Assembly: GCF_902703175.1 (NCBI RefSeq)
Contig: NZ_CACRYJ010000030.1
Coordinates: 29,308 to 93,307 of the forward strand
DNA from: Occultella aeris
GTDB taxonomy: Bacteria > Actinomycetota > Actinomycetes > Actinomycetales > Beutenbergiaceae
Reading direction: 5' to 3'
DNA: 64,000 bases
The position numbers and the translations under genes were made by a program. How positions within the stretch are numbered: position 1 is the stretch's first letter; each line of letters opens with the position of its first letter. The notes below the pieces were generated by a model that saw nothing but the letters and a program-made list of their open reading frames with translations, was not told the DNA's origin and did not search any database. Positions 6,976 through 23,564 of this stretch are shown here, in pieces.

Positions 6976-7680
6976 ATGACTACGCGCAGCAAGGATTACC
7001 GCAAGGCCGCCGAACTCGTGCAGGCCGACCACGTCTACGCCCCGGCGGAGGCCATCGAGGTGGCCCGCAAGGGTGCCGCGACGAAGTTCGACTCGACCGT
7101 CGAGGTCGTGTTCCGGCTCGGGGTCGACCCCCGCAAGGCCGACCAGATGGTTCGCGGCACCGTGAACCTCCCGCACGGCACCGGCAAGACCGCTCGGGTC
7201 CTGGTGTTCGCCACCGGTGACCGCGCGGAGCAGGCCATCGCGGCCGGCGCCGACGAGGTCGGTGGCGACGAGCTCATCGAGAAGGTCGCCGGCGGCTACA
7301 CCGACTTCGACGCGGCCGTGGCCACGCCGGACCTGATGGGCAAGGTCGGTCGTCTGGGCCGCGTGCTCGGGCCCCGTGGCCTGATGCCGAACCCGAAGAC
7401 CGGCACCGTCACCATGGACGTCGCCAAGGCCGTGACCGACATCAAGGGCGGCAAGATCGACTTCCGGGTGGACAAGCACGGCAACCTGCACTTCATCATC
7501 GGGAAGGTCTCGTTCGACCAGGCGCAGCTGCTGGAGAACTACACGGCCGCCTATGAGGAGGTCATGCGCCTCAAGCCCGCCTCCTCCAAGGGCCGCTACA
7601 TCACCAAGGCCGTGCTGAGCACGACCATGGGTCCCGGCATCGCGATCGACCCGGGGAAGCTGGCTGTCGAGACCGCCTGA
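6976..7680 (+). CDS. rplA: 50S ribosomal protein L1
   Basis: 234 residues. The ATG at 6976 ([11 protein letters not shown]) is chosen because AAGGAG sits 8 bases upstream; an earlier in-frame ATG at 6961 overlaps that Shine-Dalgarno. The conserved [19 protein letters not shown] block is present. L1 binds the mobile L1 stalk of 23S rRNA and usually represses its own operon. A strong terminator follows. Confidence 0.98.
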   Translation: MTTRSKDYRKAAELVQADHVYAPAEAIEVARKGAATKFDSTVEVVFRLGVDPRKADQMVRGTVNLPHGTGKTARVLVFATGDRAEQAIAAGADEVGGDELIEKVAGGYTDFDAAVATPDLMGKVGRLGRVLGPRGLMPNPKTGTVTMDVAKAVTDIKGGKIDFRVDKHGNLHFIIGKVSFDQAQLLENYTAAYEEVMRLKPASSKGRYITKAVLSTTMGPGIAIDPGKLAVETA

Positions 7681-7727
7681 GCCCAGCCGCGGCGATCCGC
7701 CGGCCGGATCCCCGTACGTCGCACACG

Positions 7728-7760
7728 CGGCCCGGTCCCTCCATCGGAGGGACCGGGCCG
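7728..7760 (+). terminator. terminator after rplA
   Basis: Perfect 15-bp GC-rich stem (7728-7742 with 7746-7760), three-base loop, followed by TCTTCG. It separates the L11 operon from the L10 operon. Confidence 0.9.
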
Positions 7761-7821
7761 TCTTCGTCCGGACCAGTAGCCGGCCGGGGTCGCCCGTGAT
7801 GCATCGCACAGGCCCTGCGAT

Positions 7822-7850
7822 TTGGTCGGGCACGAAGGGCTGTGTAGAGT
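7822..7850 (+). promoter_or_regulatory. promoter of rplJL
   Basis: TTGGTC (7822) and TAGAGT (7845) with a 17-bp spacer, about 190 bp before rplJ, so the operon has a long leader. Confidence 0.75.
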
Positions 7851-7854
7851 GGCA

Positions 7855-8043
7855 CCTGCCCAAGACCGCCGGTCGCCCGTCACACGACGGGGCCAAGTCC
7901 GCAGATGCGGAGCCAGCGCAGGTGAACGAGTTCGATCAAGTGCCGGAGCGTCAGCGCTCCGAATCCGAACCCCGTGCATCTGCGCGGGGTTCTTTCCGTA
8001 TGTGCACCCTCGACCTTCGCGGCACATCTCGGAAGGAGGGCCC
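7855..8043 (+). promoter_or_regulatory. L10 leader of rplJL with attenuator-like hairpin
   Basis: About 190-nt transcribed leader in the position of the ribosomal L10 leader RNA, the structure bound by L10(L12)4 for autoregulation. It contains a hairpin AACCCCG...CGGGGTT (7968-7991) followed by CTTT, which looks like an attenuator; upstream arms (GGAGCG/CGCTCC at 7944-7960) could form the alternative fold. The L10 identity is inferred from position and structure, not from a covariance-model match. Confidence 0.6.
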
Positions 8044-8571
8044 ATGGCACGGCCTGACAAGGCGGCAGCAGTTGCCGAACTGACGGAGAAGTTCCGCCAG
8101 TCCACGGCCGCTGTGCTGACCGAGTACCGCGGGCTCACGGTGGCCCAGCTCAAGGCGCTGCGCACCGATCTCGGCGGTACCACCAGCTTCGCCGTGGTGA
8201 AGAACACGCTCACCGGCATTGCGGCCAAGGAAGCCGGCATCGACGCGTTCGATGGCGAGCTCACCGGGCCGTCGGCCATCGCCTTCGTCTCCGGTGACCC
8301 GGTCGAGGCGGCGAAGAGCCTGCGTGACTTCGCCAAGGCGAACCCCAAGCTGGTCATCAAGGGTGGTGTCCTCGACGGGCGCGCCCTGACGTCCGCGGAC
8401 GTCACCAAACTCGCGGACCTCGAGTCCCGCGAGGTGCTCCTGGCCAAGGCGGCCGGCGCGTTCAAGGCGAAGCTGCACCAGGCGGCCTACGTCTTCAACG
8501 CTCCCGCTGCCAAGGCGGTGCGCACCATCGAAGCCCTGCGTGAGAAGCAGGCGACGGAGTCCGCGGCCTGA
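8044..8571 (+). CDS. rplJ: 50S ribosomal protein L10
   Basis: 175 residues, ATG with GGAAGGAGG upstream. [13 protein letters not shown] opens the L10 domain that binds 23S rRNA at the stalk base; the C-terminal helix that carries L7/L12 dimers follows. It anchors the GTPase-associated stalk and, with rplL, is probably autoregulated through the leader upstream. Confidence 0.98.
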   Translation: MARPDKAAAVAELTEKFRQSTAAVLTEYRGLTVAQLKALRTDLGGTTSFAVVKNTLTGIAAKEAGIDAFDGELTGPSAIAFVSGDPVEAAKSLRDFAKANPKLVIKGGVLDGRALTSADVTKLADLESREVLLAKAAGAFKAKLHQAAYVFNAPAAKAVRTIEALREKQATESAA

Positions 8572-8637
8572 GGCCCGGTCTTCGACCAACCACACACTGC
8601 TTCTCCGCAAGCAGGACCAACAGGAAGGAACGCCATC

Positions 8638-9027
8638 ATGGCGAAGCTCAGCACCGACGAGCTCATTGACGCTTTCAAGGAGCTCACCCTGATCGAGCTC
8701 TCCGAGTTCGTGAAGCAGTTCGAGGAGACCTTCGAGGTCACCGCCGCCGCTCCGGCCGCCGTTGCGGTCGCCGCCGGCCCCGCCGCCGGTGGCGGCGAGG
8801 ACGAGGCCGAGGAGCAGACCGAGTTCGACGTCATCCTCGACTCCGTCGGCGACAAGAAGATCCAGGTCATCAAGGAGGTGCGCGCCCTCACGAGCCTCGG
8901 CCTGAAGGAGGCCAAGGACCTCGTCGACAGCGCCCCCAAGGCGATCGTCGAGGGCGTGGCGAAGGACGTCGCCGAGAAGGCGAAGGAAGCCCTCGAAGGC
9001 GCCGGCGCCACCGTCACCGTCAAGTGA
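8638..9027 (+). CDS. rplL: 50S ribosomal protein L7/L12
   Basis: 129 residues. The N-terminal dimerisation region ([20 protein letters not shown]), an Ala/Gly/Glu hinge (about 40-60) and the conserved C-terminal domain ([20 protein letters not shown]) are in order. It recruits translation factors to the ribosome. A 16-bp terminator follows, so rpoB has its own promoter. Confidence 0.98.
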   Translation: MAKLSTDELIDAFKELTLIELSEFVKQFEETFEVTAAAPAAVAVAAGPAAGGGEDEAEEQTEFDVILDSVGDKKIQVIKEVRALTSLGLKEAKDLVDSAPKAIVEGVAKDVAEKAKEALEGAGATVTVK

Positions 9028-9141
9028 TCTGACGGCGGGTGCTCAGTTCCGCCGGTTCGCGCCGCAAGGCAACGACACCGGGCACACGGAGCCGGGCAGC
9101 TCGCCGGCGTTACCCGGCCACGCCAATAACGAGGCCACAAT

Positions 9142-9177
9142 GACGAGGCCCGCACCGATTCCGGTGCGGGCCTCGTC
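9142..9177 (+). terminator. terminator between rplL and rpoB
   Basis: Perfect 16-bp stem (9142-9157 with 9162-9177), four-base loop. The rest of 9028-9368 holds only this hairpin and the rpoB promoter. Confidence 0.88.
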
Positions 9178-9182
9178 GCCAC

Positions 9183-9211
9183 TGGACAGACGTAGCCAAA
9201 GTGGCTATGCT
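9183..9211 (+). promoter_or_regulatory. promoter of rpoBC
   Basis: TGGACA (9183) and TATGCT (9206), 17-bp spacer, only six bases beyond the rplL terminator. The spacer and -10 include the inverted repeat TAGCCA-AAG-TGGCTA. The leader to the TTG start is about 150 nt. Confidence 0.7.
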
Positions 9212-9368
9212 GTCGCTTTGCGCTGTCTTCTGCCCCCAGCACACGCTTCCCGAACCGGGTCCATCTCACACGTCCGCGTGCGCGATGTCTGGCCCGGGCG
9301 AAGTTCGGGCGGGGTTTGTTTGGGGTGGTCCGGCGCGCGTGCACACAATTCGTAGGGAAGGACCCCTC

Positions 9369-12887
<3,519 letters not shown>

Positions 12888-12893
12888 GCGGCC

Positions 12894-12932
12894 CCGTCAG
12901 CGGTCGGGTCCACGTGACCCGACCGCTGACGG
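12894..12932 (+). terminator. intercistronic hairpin between rpoB and rpoC
   Basis: Perfect 17-bp stem (12894-12910 with 12916-12932), five-base loop, starting seven bases after the rpoB stop. Since rpoC has no evident promoter of its own, this more likely acts as a partial terminator or RNA-stability/processing element. Confidence 0.7.
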
Positions 12933-12985
12933 CCCCCTCATCCTGATTGGTTCCACACGGTGTTACACCGAAGGAAGTAGGAAAA

Positions 12986-16876
<3,891 letters not shown>

Positions 16877-16899
16877 GTCGCACGACCTGATCGACCACT

Positions 16900-16934
16900 G
16901 AATGGTCCGGCACCCAAGGGGTGCCGGACCATTC
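16900..16934 (+). terminator. terminator after rpoC
   Basis: Perfect 16-bp stem (16900-16915 with 16919-16934), three-base loop, 23 bases after the stop. Confidence 0.9.
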
Positions 16935-17049
16935 GTGTGTCCGGCACCGGATCGGCAGCCGCCGCCCGAGCCCGCACCGGCTCGCAGTGATGCCACTCAC
17001 ATGTGGCGGAGACGGGAATGTGGTTGAACTTTCACCCATTGAGAGGTGC

Positions 17050-17595
17050 ATGACTTCTCACAAGATCGGCATCATCGTCAGCTCCTCCCGCCCGACCCGC
17101 ATCGGCACCAAGGTCGCCCGGTGGGTCGGCGATCAGGCGCCGAACGGCACCGATGTCGACATCATCGACCTTGCCGAGGTGGGCCTGCCCTTCCTCGCGG
17201 AACCCGAACTCCCGTCGTCCGGCAACTACACCCAGGCCAGCACCCTGGCGTGGTCGGAGCGGGTGCGCGCCTACGACGCGCTGATCGTCACCCTGCCCGA
17301 GTACAACGCCGGCTACCCGGCCGTCGTGAAGAACGCTATCGACACCCTGCACGCCGAGTGGAGCGACCTGCCGATCGGCATCATCGGCTACGGCTGGGGC
17401 GCTGCCGCCGGATCCGCCCGCCAGTTCGGTGAGGTCCTCGACCGCGTCAAGGCGCTCCGTCTCGACGGCCCGGGCCTCAGCTTCGGTCAGGATCTGACTC
17501 CGGAGGGCGACATGCTCGACGCCGCCCCGGCCGATGAGGTGCGCGGCCTCTACGACCAGATCATCGCGGCCGTGCGCGAGAAGGTCACGGCCTGA
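17050..17595 (+). CDS. NADPH-dependent FMN reductase family flavoprotein
   Basis: 181 residues, ATG with GAGAGG immediately upstream. The flavodoxin-like fold shows the phosphate-binding loop VSSSRPTRIGTKVA (about 10-23) and the flavin-contacting PEYNAGYPAVVKNAID motif (about 81-96). Members reduce FMN, quinones or other acceptors with NAD(P)H; the substrate cannot be told from sequence. It is a single gene with its own terminator, between rpoC and a convergent ABC transporter operon. Confidence 0.88.
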   Translation: MTSHKIGIIVSSSRPTRIGTKVARWVGDQAPNGTDVDIIDLAEVGLPFLAEPELPSSGNYTQASTLAWSERVRAYDALIVTLPEYNAGYPAVVKNAIDTLHAEWSDLPIGIIGYGWGAAAGSARQFGEVLDRVKALRLDGPGLSFGQDLTPEGDMLDAAPADEVRGLYDQIIAAVREKVTA

Positions 17596-17627
17596 CCCCT
17601 GACCCGCAGTCGGTACTTCCCGGCAGC

Positions 17628-17658
17628 AGAGGCGGTGGCGCGCGGCGCCACCGCCTCT
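17628..17658. terminator. terminator between FMN reductase and ABC exporter operon
   Basis: Perfect 14-bp stem (17628-17641 with 17645-17658), three-base loop, between convergent genes, so possibly bidirectional. Confidence 0.82.
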
Positions 17659-17731
17659 CGTGCGCCCAGGGCACCTGTTCGACGGCGCCAGATCCGGCGA
17701 TCCCCGGGCCCGTCTCGGCGCTGTGGTCAGG

Positions 17732-18700
17732 CTAGGCACCGCTCGCGTACAGCCGCCGGACCACGTCCTCGATGTCCGGCTCCTCGATCGTGAGGTCGCG
17801 CACCGCGGCGCGGGCGGACACCTGTGCTAGGACCGCGGCCGCCGTCGTCGATCCGGGGGTGAAGGCGAGCCGCTGACGCAGCCCGTCCGCCTCGACGCCG
17901 AGCAGCCGGGTGCCAGCGACGTCTTCCAGTGGGGCAGCGGTCTCCTCGAGGTCGACGACGATCACACGGTCGGCGCCGACCCGCTCCACGAGGCCGGGCA
18001 GGGAGCCGTCGTAGGCCATCCGACCGTGGTCGACCACGATGATGCGGTCGGTCAGGCGTTGCACGTCGTCCATGTCGTGCGTCGTCAGGAGCAGGGTGGT
18101 GTCCCCGCCGGCCCGCTCCTCGAGCAGGAACTGGCGCAGGCGTTCCTTGCTCAGCACGTCCAGACCGATGGTGGGCTCGTCCAGGATCAGCAGTTCGGGG
18201 GAGTGCAGCAACGCCGCCGCGATCTCGCCCCGGATGCGCTGCCCGAGACTCAACTGCCGCACCGGCGTCTCGAGGAAGTCACCGAGGTCGAGGCGTTCGA
18301 CCAGGGTGGCCCGACGTGTCCGCAGGGTGTCCGGGCCGAGCCGGTGGATCGCTGCCAGAGCGCGATAGGACTCGGCGAGCGGCAGGTCCCACCACAGCTG
18401 CGACCGCTGCCCGAAGACCACGCCGATCCGCCGTGCCAGTTCCCGACGGTGACGGTGCGGGTCCAGGCCGCAGGTCTGCACGCGGCCGCTGGTCGGTACC
18501 AGGATGCCGGTGAGCATCTTGATCGTGGTGGACTTCCCGGCGCCGTTGGCGCCGATGTACCCGACGGCGGCCCCCGCGTCGATCGTGAAGTCCAGGTCGG
18601 CGACGGCGTGGGTGATACTGCGCCTGCGGCGCAGCCCGCGACCGGTCCGGACCACGAAGTCCCGGCCGAGGCCGGTGGCGCTGATGATCGTTTCGGTCAT
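17732..18700 (-). CDS. ABC-2 exporter ATP-binding protein
   Basis: 322 residues. Walker A GANGAGKST (50-58), signature LSLGQRIRGEIAAALL, Walker B LLILDEPTIGLD and the H-loop TTHDMDD are intact. The start ATG overlaps the stop of the upstream permease (ATGA, 18697-18700). Together with the two permeases it has the layout of the COG4586/COG4587/COG3694 ABC-2 exporters, whose few studied members export drugs or viologens. The substrate is unknown here. Confidence 0.93.
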   Translation of the reverse strand: MTETIISATGLGRDFVVRTGRGLRRRRSITHAVADLDFTIDAGAAVGYIGANGAGKSTTIKMLTGILVPTSGRVQTCGLDPHRHRRELARRIGVVFGQRSQLWWDLPLAESYRALAAIHRLGPDTLRTRRATLVERLDLGDFLETPVRQLSLGQRIRGEIAAALLHSPELLILDEPTIGLDVLSKERLRQFLLEERAGGDTTLLLTTHDMDDVQRLTDRIIVVDHGRMAYDGSLPGLVERVGADRVIVVDLEETAAPLEDVAGTRLLGVEADGLRQRLAFTPGSTTAAAVLAQVSARAAVRDLTIEEPDIEDVVRRLYASGA

Positions 18701-19500
18701 GACCCCGCTCCCGTGTAGTGACGTAGGCCCGCCCGCCAACCGAGCAGGGCGACGGTCCAGATCCCTGCGGCCGCGACCGGTGCGAACCACCCCAGGACGG
18801 CCGGCGTCCACGCCGGCCCGGCGTGGCCGAGGAGGACGAGGGTGGGCAGGTACGCGGTGAACGCGGCCGGGACCACGAACGTGAAGAGCACTCGCATCGG
18901 CAGACTGAAGATCGAGGTGGGGTAGGACGCCGCATACGAGCCGCCGTACGTGAACGCGTTCGCGAACTCGCCGCCCTCCACGAGCCAGAACTGCACCGCG
19001 GCCGCGCACACGAACAGCGCAGCGAAGATGATCGCGCTGACCAGCGGCGTCAGGACGGCCAGGACCACGAGTGCCGGCGTCCACGCGATCGTGTTCATCG
19101 TCAGCGCGATCGCCAGCACCACAGCCGCGACCGCCGTACGACCCAGCCGGCGCAGCTGTAGGTCGCTGGTGATCAGCTGGGCCAGGACCGGCAGCGGACG
19201 CAGCAGGAATGCGTCCAGGGTGCCCGAGCGGAGGTACGTCGGCAGCGAGTCCACGTGCCCGACCGCCATGTCCGCGAGGGAGAAGCCGATCCCGGCGAAG
19301 GCGAACAGCAACAGCGCACCGGCCAGGTCGAGTTCACCCAGGATGGTGATCGAGGAGAAGATCACGAGCACCTCGGCGAGCTCGAGCACACCGATACCGA
19401 CCGCGCCGACGAGGTCGAGGACGAACGAGCGCCGATAGGCCAACTGCGAGCGCAGCCGGGAAGCGAGCAGGGCCCGGTAGGGCGCGAGGGCCTCAGCCAC
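18697..19500 (-). CDS. ABC-2 exporter permease (COG3694-like)
   Basis: 267 residues, six predicted membrane segments, beginning MAEALAPYRALLASRLRSQLAYRRSF, the typical N-terminal amphipathic region of this permease class. It overlaps the preceding permease by 8 bp and the ATPase by 4 bp, so the three are one translationally coupled operon. It should pair with the permease at 19493-20287 as a heterodimeric channel. Confidence 0.88.
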   Translation of the reverse strand: MAEALAPYRALLASRLRSQLAYRRSFVLDLVGAVGIGVLELAEVLVIFSSITILGELDLAGALLLFAFAGIGFSLADMAVGHVDSLPTYLRSGTLDAFLLRPLPVLAQLITSDLQLRRLGRTAVAAVVLAIALTMNTIAWTPALVVLAVLTPLVSAIIFAALFVCAAAVQFWLVEGGEFANAFTYGGSYAASYPTSIFSLPMRVLFTFVVPAAFTAYLPTLVLLGHAGPAWTPAVLGWFAPVAAAGIWTVALLGWRAGLRHYTGAGS

Positions 19501-20287
19501 CCTGCACCACCACCCTCCGCACCCCGATCTCGAACACGGCGCGACCGACCACGAGCAGGCCGAGCGTCCACGCGACCTGCTCGCCGAGCAGCACCAACGC
19601 CTCCGGTCCCGCCGCGCGCCCCATGATGATGTCGATCGGGTGCTGCAGCATCGCCGGGAACGGGGTCCACGCCGCCACCGCTGCGAGCCAGGGTGGGAAC
19701 CAGTGCACCGGCACCACCAGACCGCACAGCAGGTTGGACGCGACGAGATAGAGCGTCATGACCCCCCGGAGGTCCAACAACCAGAACGCCGCCAGGTTCA
19801 CCAGCCACCGGCAGGCGAACGAGACCACGACGGCGAGCGTCACCGAGACCAGCCCGAGCAGATAGGGCAGCACCTGGCCGGGCAGCGCCAGCCCGGTCAC
19901 GAGTGCGCCGACCACCAGCGGCGGAGCGCCGCGGGGCACCAGCTGGAACGCGGCCCTTCCGAGGTCCGCCGCCAGGTAGCCCGCCTGCGGGTCGATCGGG
20001 CGGGCCAGGTCGATGGCGATGTCCCCGGACCGGATCCGCTCCGCGAGCTCGGACCAGGTGAAGACGTTCACCGGACCGATGAGTGCCTGGGCGAGCCAGG
20101 CGTAGGTGGCCCCGGTGAGGGCGTCGTAGCCGGCCAGCATCCCGCCGGCGGCCCCGATCGCCCCCATCGTGATCGCCGCCTTGATGAGGCCGAAGACCGT
20201 GTTCGTGAACGCACCCGCGGCAGCCGCGGTGCGGTACGCGGACCATCGCCGCCAGCCGAGACCGGCATACACGGCGAGGGCGGACAC
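19493..20287 (-). CDS. ABC-2 exporter permease (COG4587-like)
   Basis: 264 residues, six predicted membrane segments; first gene of the operon. Start taken as GTG at 20287 (MSALAVYAGLGWRRW); no clear Shine-Dalgarno precedes it, so a start a few codons later or leaderless translation is possible. Its N-terminus (WRRWSAYRTAAAAGAFTNTVFG) fits the family. The partner subunits are the next two genes. Confidence 0.87.
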   Translation of the reverse strand: MSALAVYAGLGWRRWSAYRTAAAAGAFTNTVFGLIKAAITMGAIGAAGGMLAGYDALTGATYAWLAQALIGPVNVFTWSELAERIRSGDIAIDLARPIDPQAGYLAADLGRAAFQLVPRGAPPLVVGALVTGLALPGQVLPYLLGLVSVTLAVVVSFACRWLVNLAAFWLLDLRGVMTLYLVASNLLCGLVVPVHWFPPWLAAVAAWTPFPAMLQHPIDIIMGRAAGPEALVLLGEQVAWTLGLLVVGRAVFEIGVRRVVVQGG

Positions 20288-20357
20288 AAGAGCGAGAACT
20301 TACTCGCCGCTCGGGTGGGAGTCAATCAGGACCGACACCCCGGGCTATCATCGCGGG

Positions 20358-20927
20358 ATGGGCCGGGGGAGTGTCGCGGATCTGCGTCAGGCTCGCCGGG
20401 TGCTCTGCTACGGCGTGACCGGTTCGGGCAAGTCCACCCTGGCGCTGCGCCTCGGGGCGGAACTCGGACTGCCCGTCGCCCTGGTGGACGAGCACTACTG
20501 GGAGCCCGGCTGGGTGCCCGCGCCGCAGGAGCAGTTCGAGGAGTACATCGCCTCGACCCTGAGTGGCCCGCGCTGGGTGGTCGACACCGCATATGCCCGG
20601 CACCTGGACGCCATCTTCCACCGTGCGGACGTGATCGTCGCGTTGGACTACCCGCGGCTCGTCTCCCTGACCAGGCTGGTGTGGCGCACCTGCCGCAACA
20701 TCGTCACCAGGGCGCCGCTCTGCAACGGCAATGTCGAAACCCTCCGCAACGCGCTGTCGGGTGACTCCATCATCCGCTGGCACTTCCAGTCGTGGCGGAG
20801 CAAGCGCAGGAGGATGCGCGCGTGGGCCGCGGACCCGGGGGTGCCGCCGGTGCTGCTCCTGGGCCGGCCCGCAGACGCCGAGCGGGCCCTTGCGCAGCTC
20901 AGATCCTCGCCCAATCAGTCGTCGTGA
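20358..20927 (+). CDS. P-loop kinase-like protein (adenylate kinase/topology-modulation type)
   Basis: 189 residues. Walker A GVTGSGKST near residue 20, then DEHYWEPGW and VVDTAYARHLDAIFHRADVI, the pattern of small P-loop proteins annotated as adenylate-kinase-like or DNA topology-modulation (FlaR) proteins. TATCAT (20346) ends six bases before the ATG, so the transcript is probably leaderless. The 3' end overlaps the convergent deacetylase gene by 29 bp. The substrate is unknown and the family name is a weak guide. Confidence 0.8.
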   Translation: MGRGSVADLRQARRVLCYGVTGSGKSTLALRLGAELGLPVALVDEHYWEPGWVPAPQEQFEEYIASTLSGPRWVVDTAYARHLDAIFHRADVIVALDYPRLVSLTRLVWRTCRNIVTRAPLCNGNVETLRNALSGDSIIRWHFQSWRSKRRRMRAWAADPGVPPVLLLGRPADAERALAQLRSSPNQSS

Positions 20928-21630
20928 CGCCCGTGTCCGTGAGGACCGTGAGCAGGACGCGGCTGCGCAGCAACTGGTACTCCCAGACGCGTTTCGCACC
21001 GAGACCGTCGGTGGCCACGTCCGCCGGGTGCAGGAAGATCTCGCTGACGCCGGCCGGGAGGGTGGCCACCAGGTCGGCGTAGTAGCGAGCCGTGTCGTCC
21101 GGGCCGTCGATCGCCGCGGTCGGCCGCGGATCCGTGCAGATCGTCTCCGGGAGGCGGACGCCGGAGTCGTCAGCCAGTGCGACGGCGAGCCGATGCGCCT
21201 CGCCGACGCCGGCGCTGTCGGGCGCTCGCCTGGGCAGCCGCAGCGGCAGGCGGTGCCGGGCGGCCACCGCTATCGCTTCCACGAGCACCCCGCCGGGGCG
21301 GGTGGCCTCAGGCCCGAGCCCGTAGAGCGCGGCGGTGTGAAGGTCCAGGTGCGTGGGCACGGCGCCGCGGGCGCGCATCCAGGCCACCTGGTCCTCGATC
21401 GCGGCCTCGATCTCGTCGTGGCTCGCGGTGGCGAGCAGGGTCGGGTCGAACTCGACGTGGAGCCCGACGGCGATCGGCAGGTCGAGCTCGAGGGCCGCCT
21501 CGGCGTGTGGTCGCCCGACGAGCAGGGACGTGGCCGTCACGGCGCCTGCGCCGGCCAGAGCTGCGACTGCGCGGTTCACAGCAGGGGAGAGACCGAGATC
21601 GTCGGCAGTGACGATGACGGACGTGGTCAT
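20899..21630 (-). CDS. ChbG/YdjC-family carbohydrate deacetylase
   Basis: 243 residues. VTADDLGLSPAVN (7-19) supplies the family DD motif; GLHVEFDPT and HLDLHTA give the histidine/aspartate metal ligands. Members remove acetyl groups from chito-oligosaccharides such as diacetylchitobiose. The start overlaps the stop of the upstream symporter (21627-21630), so the pair is an operon for uptake and deacetylation of an amino-sugar oligosaccharide; the exact substrate is inferred only from the family. Confidence 0.88.
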   Translation of the reverse strand: MTTSVIVTADDLGLSPAVNRAVAALAGAGAVTATSLLVGRPHAEAALELDLPIAVGLHVEFDPTLLATASHDEIEAAIEDQVAWMRARGAVPTHLDLHTAALYGLGPEATRPGGVLVEAIAVAARHRLPLRLPRRAPDSAGVGEAHRLAVALADDSGVRLPETICTDPRPTAAIDGPDDTARYYADLVATLPAGVSEIFLHPADVATDGLGAKRVWEYQLLRSRVLLTVLTDTGVTTTDWARI

Positions 21631-23138
21631 GGCTGCGGTCGACGTGCGTCCGCGGCGCCGGGCGGGTCGGTGTCGTCGGTGCCCGGCGCGTTGGTGCCGG
21701 GGCTGCGGATAGCGGCCGCCTCGGCGACCTCCTCACCGGCGCCGCCCGCCGGGCCCACGGCCACCGTCGGGAGGATCTCCGCTGCCGTGCCGCGATCGAA
21801 GCGGACGAAGTGGGACATGATGGCGGCCAGGCTCACCAGGACGAACGGGAACACCGAGAGCAGGAATCGCGCGGCCTCGTCGGGACGGGCGCCGGTGTCA
21901 TCACCGCTGTGGAACCCGAACAGCATCGCCACGGCGAGGAAGCCGAGCGACTTCACGAACGCGTTCAGCCGGTTGAAGAACCCGAACGCGGACAGGAACA
22001 TCCCCTCGCGGCGCACTCCGGTGCGGGCGGTGTCCTCGTCGAGGAGTCGCGCCACGATCAGGTCCATGGTGGCCATCACCCCGCTGTACCCGAGCCCCAC
22101 GAGCGCCCCGCAGACGATGGCGAGCAGGAGAGTGTCCGCCAGATACATGGTGGCCAGCGCCCCGGCCAGCACGATCAGTGCGATCCGCCAGATCCGCTCC
22201 GGGCCGTACCGGCGCACCAGCCGGGTCCACACCGCCAGGCACAGGGCGGACACGAGGATCACCGTGGCCAGCAGGTAGGTGGAGTCTCCAGGCGGAAGCC
22301 GCAGCGTGTACTCGACGAAGAATGCCACCGCGGCGATCACCAGGGCCATGCCGGCCGAGTACAGGCCACTCGTCACGGCGATCATCCAGAACTTGCGGTT
22401 GCCCACGATCACCTTGAGGGAATCCAGCAGACGGGGCTGCTCCGCGGTCAGCACTCGCGGATCCTCCCGGGCTCCGAGCGCGCAGTAGATGATCACCGCA
22501 GCGGCCACGACTCCGAAGATGATGGAGGTGCGGCTGTATCCGATCGCCTCCGCGATCCGCGGAGTGAGTGCCACCGAGATGATCATCGCCACGAGCTGGA
22601 AGCCCTGGCGTAGCGAGTTCGCCACCGCACGCCGCTTCTCGTTCGGGAACAGCTCCGGGAGCAACGCCCCGTAGTTCGCGTTCACGAGTGAGTCCGACGT
22701 GCCGGTGAGGACGGTGAACACTGCGAACCAGGCGATCAGGGTGGCACCCTCGAGGGTGTCCGGAGGGGAGAAGAACGCGATGAAGGAGATCGCCAGCAGT
22801 GGTGCCGCCAGGATCATCCATGGCCTGCGCCGACCCCACCGGGTCCGGGTGCGATCGGAGAGGTAGCCGTAGACCGGGTTGTCGATCGCGTCGATCACCG
22901 CGTACAGGGCCAGCACGGCGGCGTACGCGCGTGCGTCCATGCCGAGGTCGTTGATGTAGTAGAACGCCATGAATGCGAGAAACATGTTGATCGGGATCGA
23001 CGTCCCGAACATCCCGACCGCGTATCGGACCGGGCGGGTGCTGCGCCCGGTCGCGCCGGCGCTGGGAGCGGACGTGCCGGGCTCGACGCCGACGGTGGCG
23101 GGCCCGACGGCAGCGTCCTGATCGCCCTGTGTCGTCAT
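21627..23138 (-). CDS. MFS/GPH-type sugar:cation symporter
   Basis: 503 residues, about 12 membrane segments. The ATG at 23138 follows AGGAGAG. After a ~35-residue hydrophilic N-terminus comes RYAVGMFGTSIPINMFL; the loop GYLSDRTRTRWGRRRPWM is the hallmark of glycoside-pentoside-hexuronide symporters (NPxxGxxSDRTxxxxGRRRPW). Coupled to the ChbG-like gene downstream, it is predicted to import an oligosaccharide. Confidence 0.88.
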   Translation of the reverse strand: MTTQGDQDAAVGPATVGVEPGTSAPSAGATGRSTRPVRYAVGMFGTSIPINMFLAFMAFYYINDLGMDARAYAAVLALYAVIDAIDNPVYGYLSDRTRTRWGRRRPWMILAAPLLAISFIAFFSPPDTLEGATLIAWFAVFTVLTGTSDSLVNANYGALLPELFPNEKRRAVANSLRQGFQLVAMIISVALTPRIAEAIGYSRTSIIFGVVAAAVIIYCALGAREDPRVLTAEQPRLLDSLKVIVGNRKFWMIAVTSGLYSAGMALVIAAVAFFVEYTLRLPPGDSTYLLATVILVSALCLAVWTRLVRRYGPERIWRIALIVLAGALATMYLADTLLLAIVCGALVGLGYSGVMATMDLIVARLLDEDTARTGVRREGMFLSAFGFFNRLNAFVKSLGFLAVAMLFGFHSGDDTGARPDEAARFLLSVFPFVLVSLAAIMSHFVRFDRGTAAEILPTVAVGPAGGAGEEVAEAAAIRSPGTNAPGTDDTDPPGAADARRPQP

Positions 23139-23332
23139 CGTCGACTCTCCTGTTCTCGGCCCACGGGTGCGGCTGACCACCTGCATCGAGCGTAGTGCGC
23201 GTCCGGATCGTGGACTTCTCGAATCCGGGTCCCACCATGACGACCCGATCGGCGCTACCGTTGGGTGGAACTTCACCGGCTCGGTCCAGCCCGGCACAGG
23301 GAGTGTTTTGCACCACACCGTGCCGCTCGGCT

Positions 23333-23362
23333 TTGACGCTTCCGTCGCGCGGAGAGTACTCT
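23333..23362 (+). promoter_or_regulatory. promoter of the str operon
   Basis: TTGACG (23333) and TACTCT (23357), 18-bp spacer. The rplM promoter at 59319 has the same -10 and spacing. Confidence 0.78.
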
Positions 23363-23543
23363 GGTCGGCAGTGCCCGCTCTGTCGGGCCCTCGCGTGCGC
23401 GCTGTGACCTGGACGTCGCCCCGAAACGGGCCCGGACGAGGATGAGCGTGCGGTGGGTCACCCCCCGTCCGGCACGCACACCGACCACCACAACACCCGT
23501 GATGGGCCTGTGATGGGCGAAGTGTGCGTGAAGAACCGGGGGA

Positions 23544-23564
23544 CGACACGCCCGAGCGCGGGGG
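23544..23564 (+). repeat. 21-bp leader element shared with rpsJ
   Basis: Begins CGACACGCCCGAGCGCGG and is identical over 21 bases to 29044-29064 in the rpsJ leader. Located 97 nt before the rpsL start. Confidence 0.8.
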
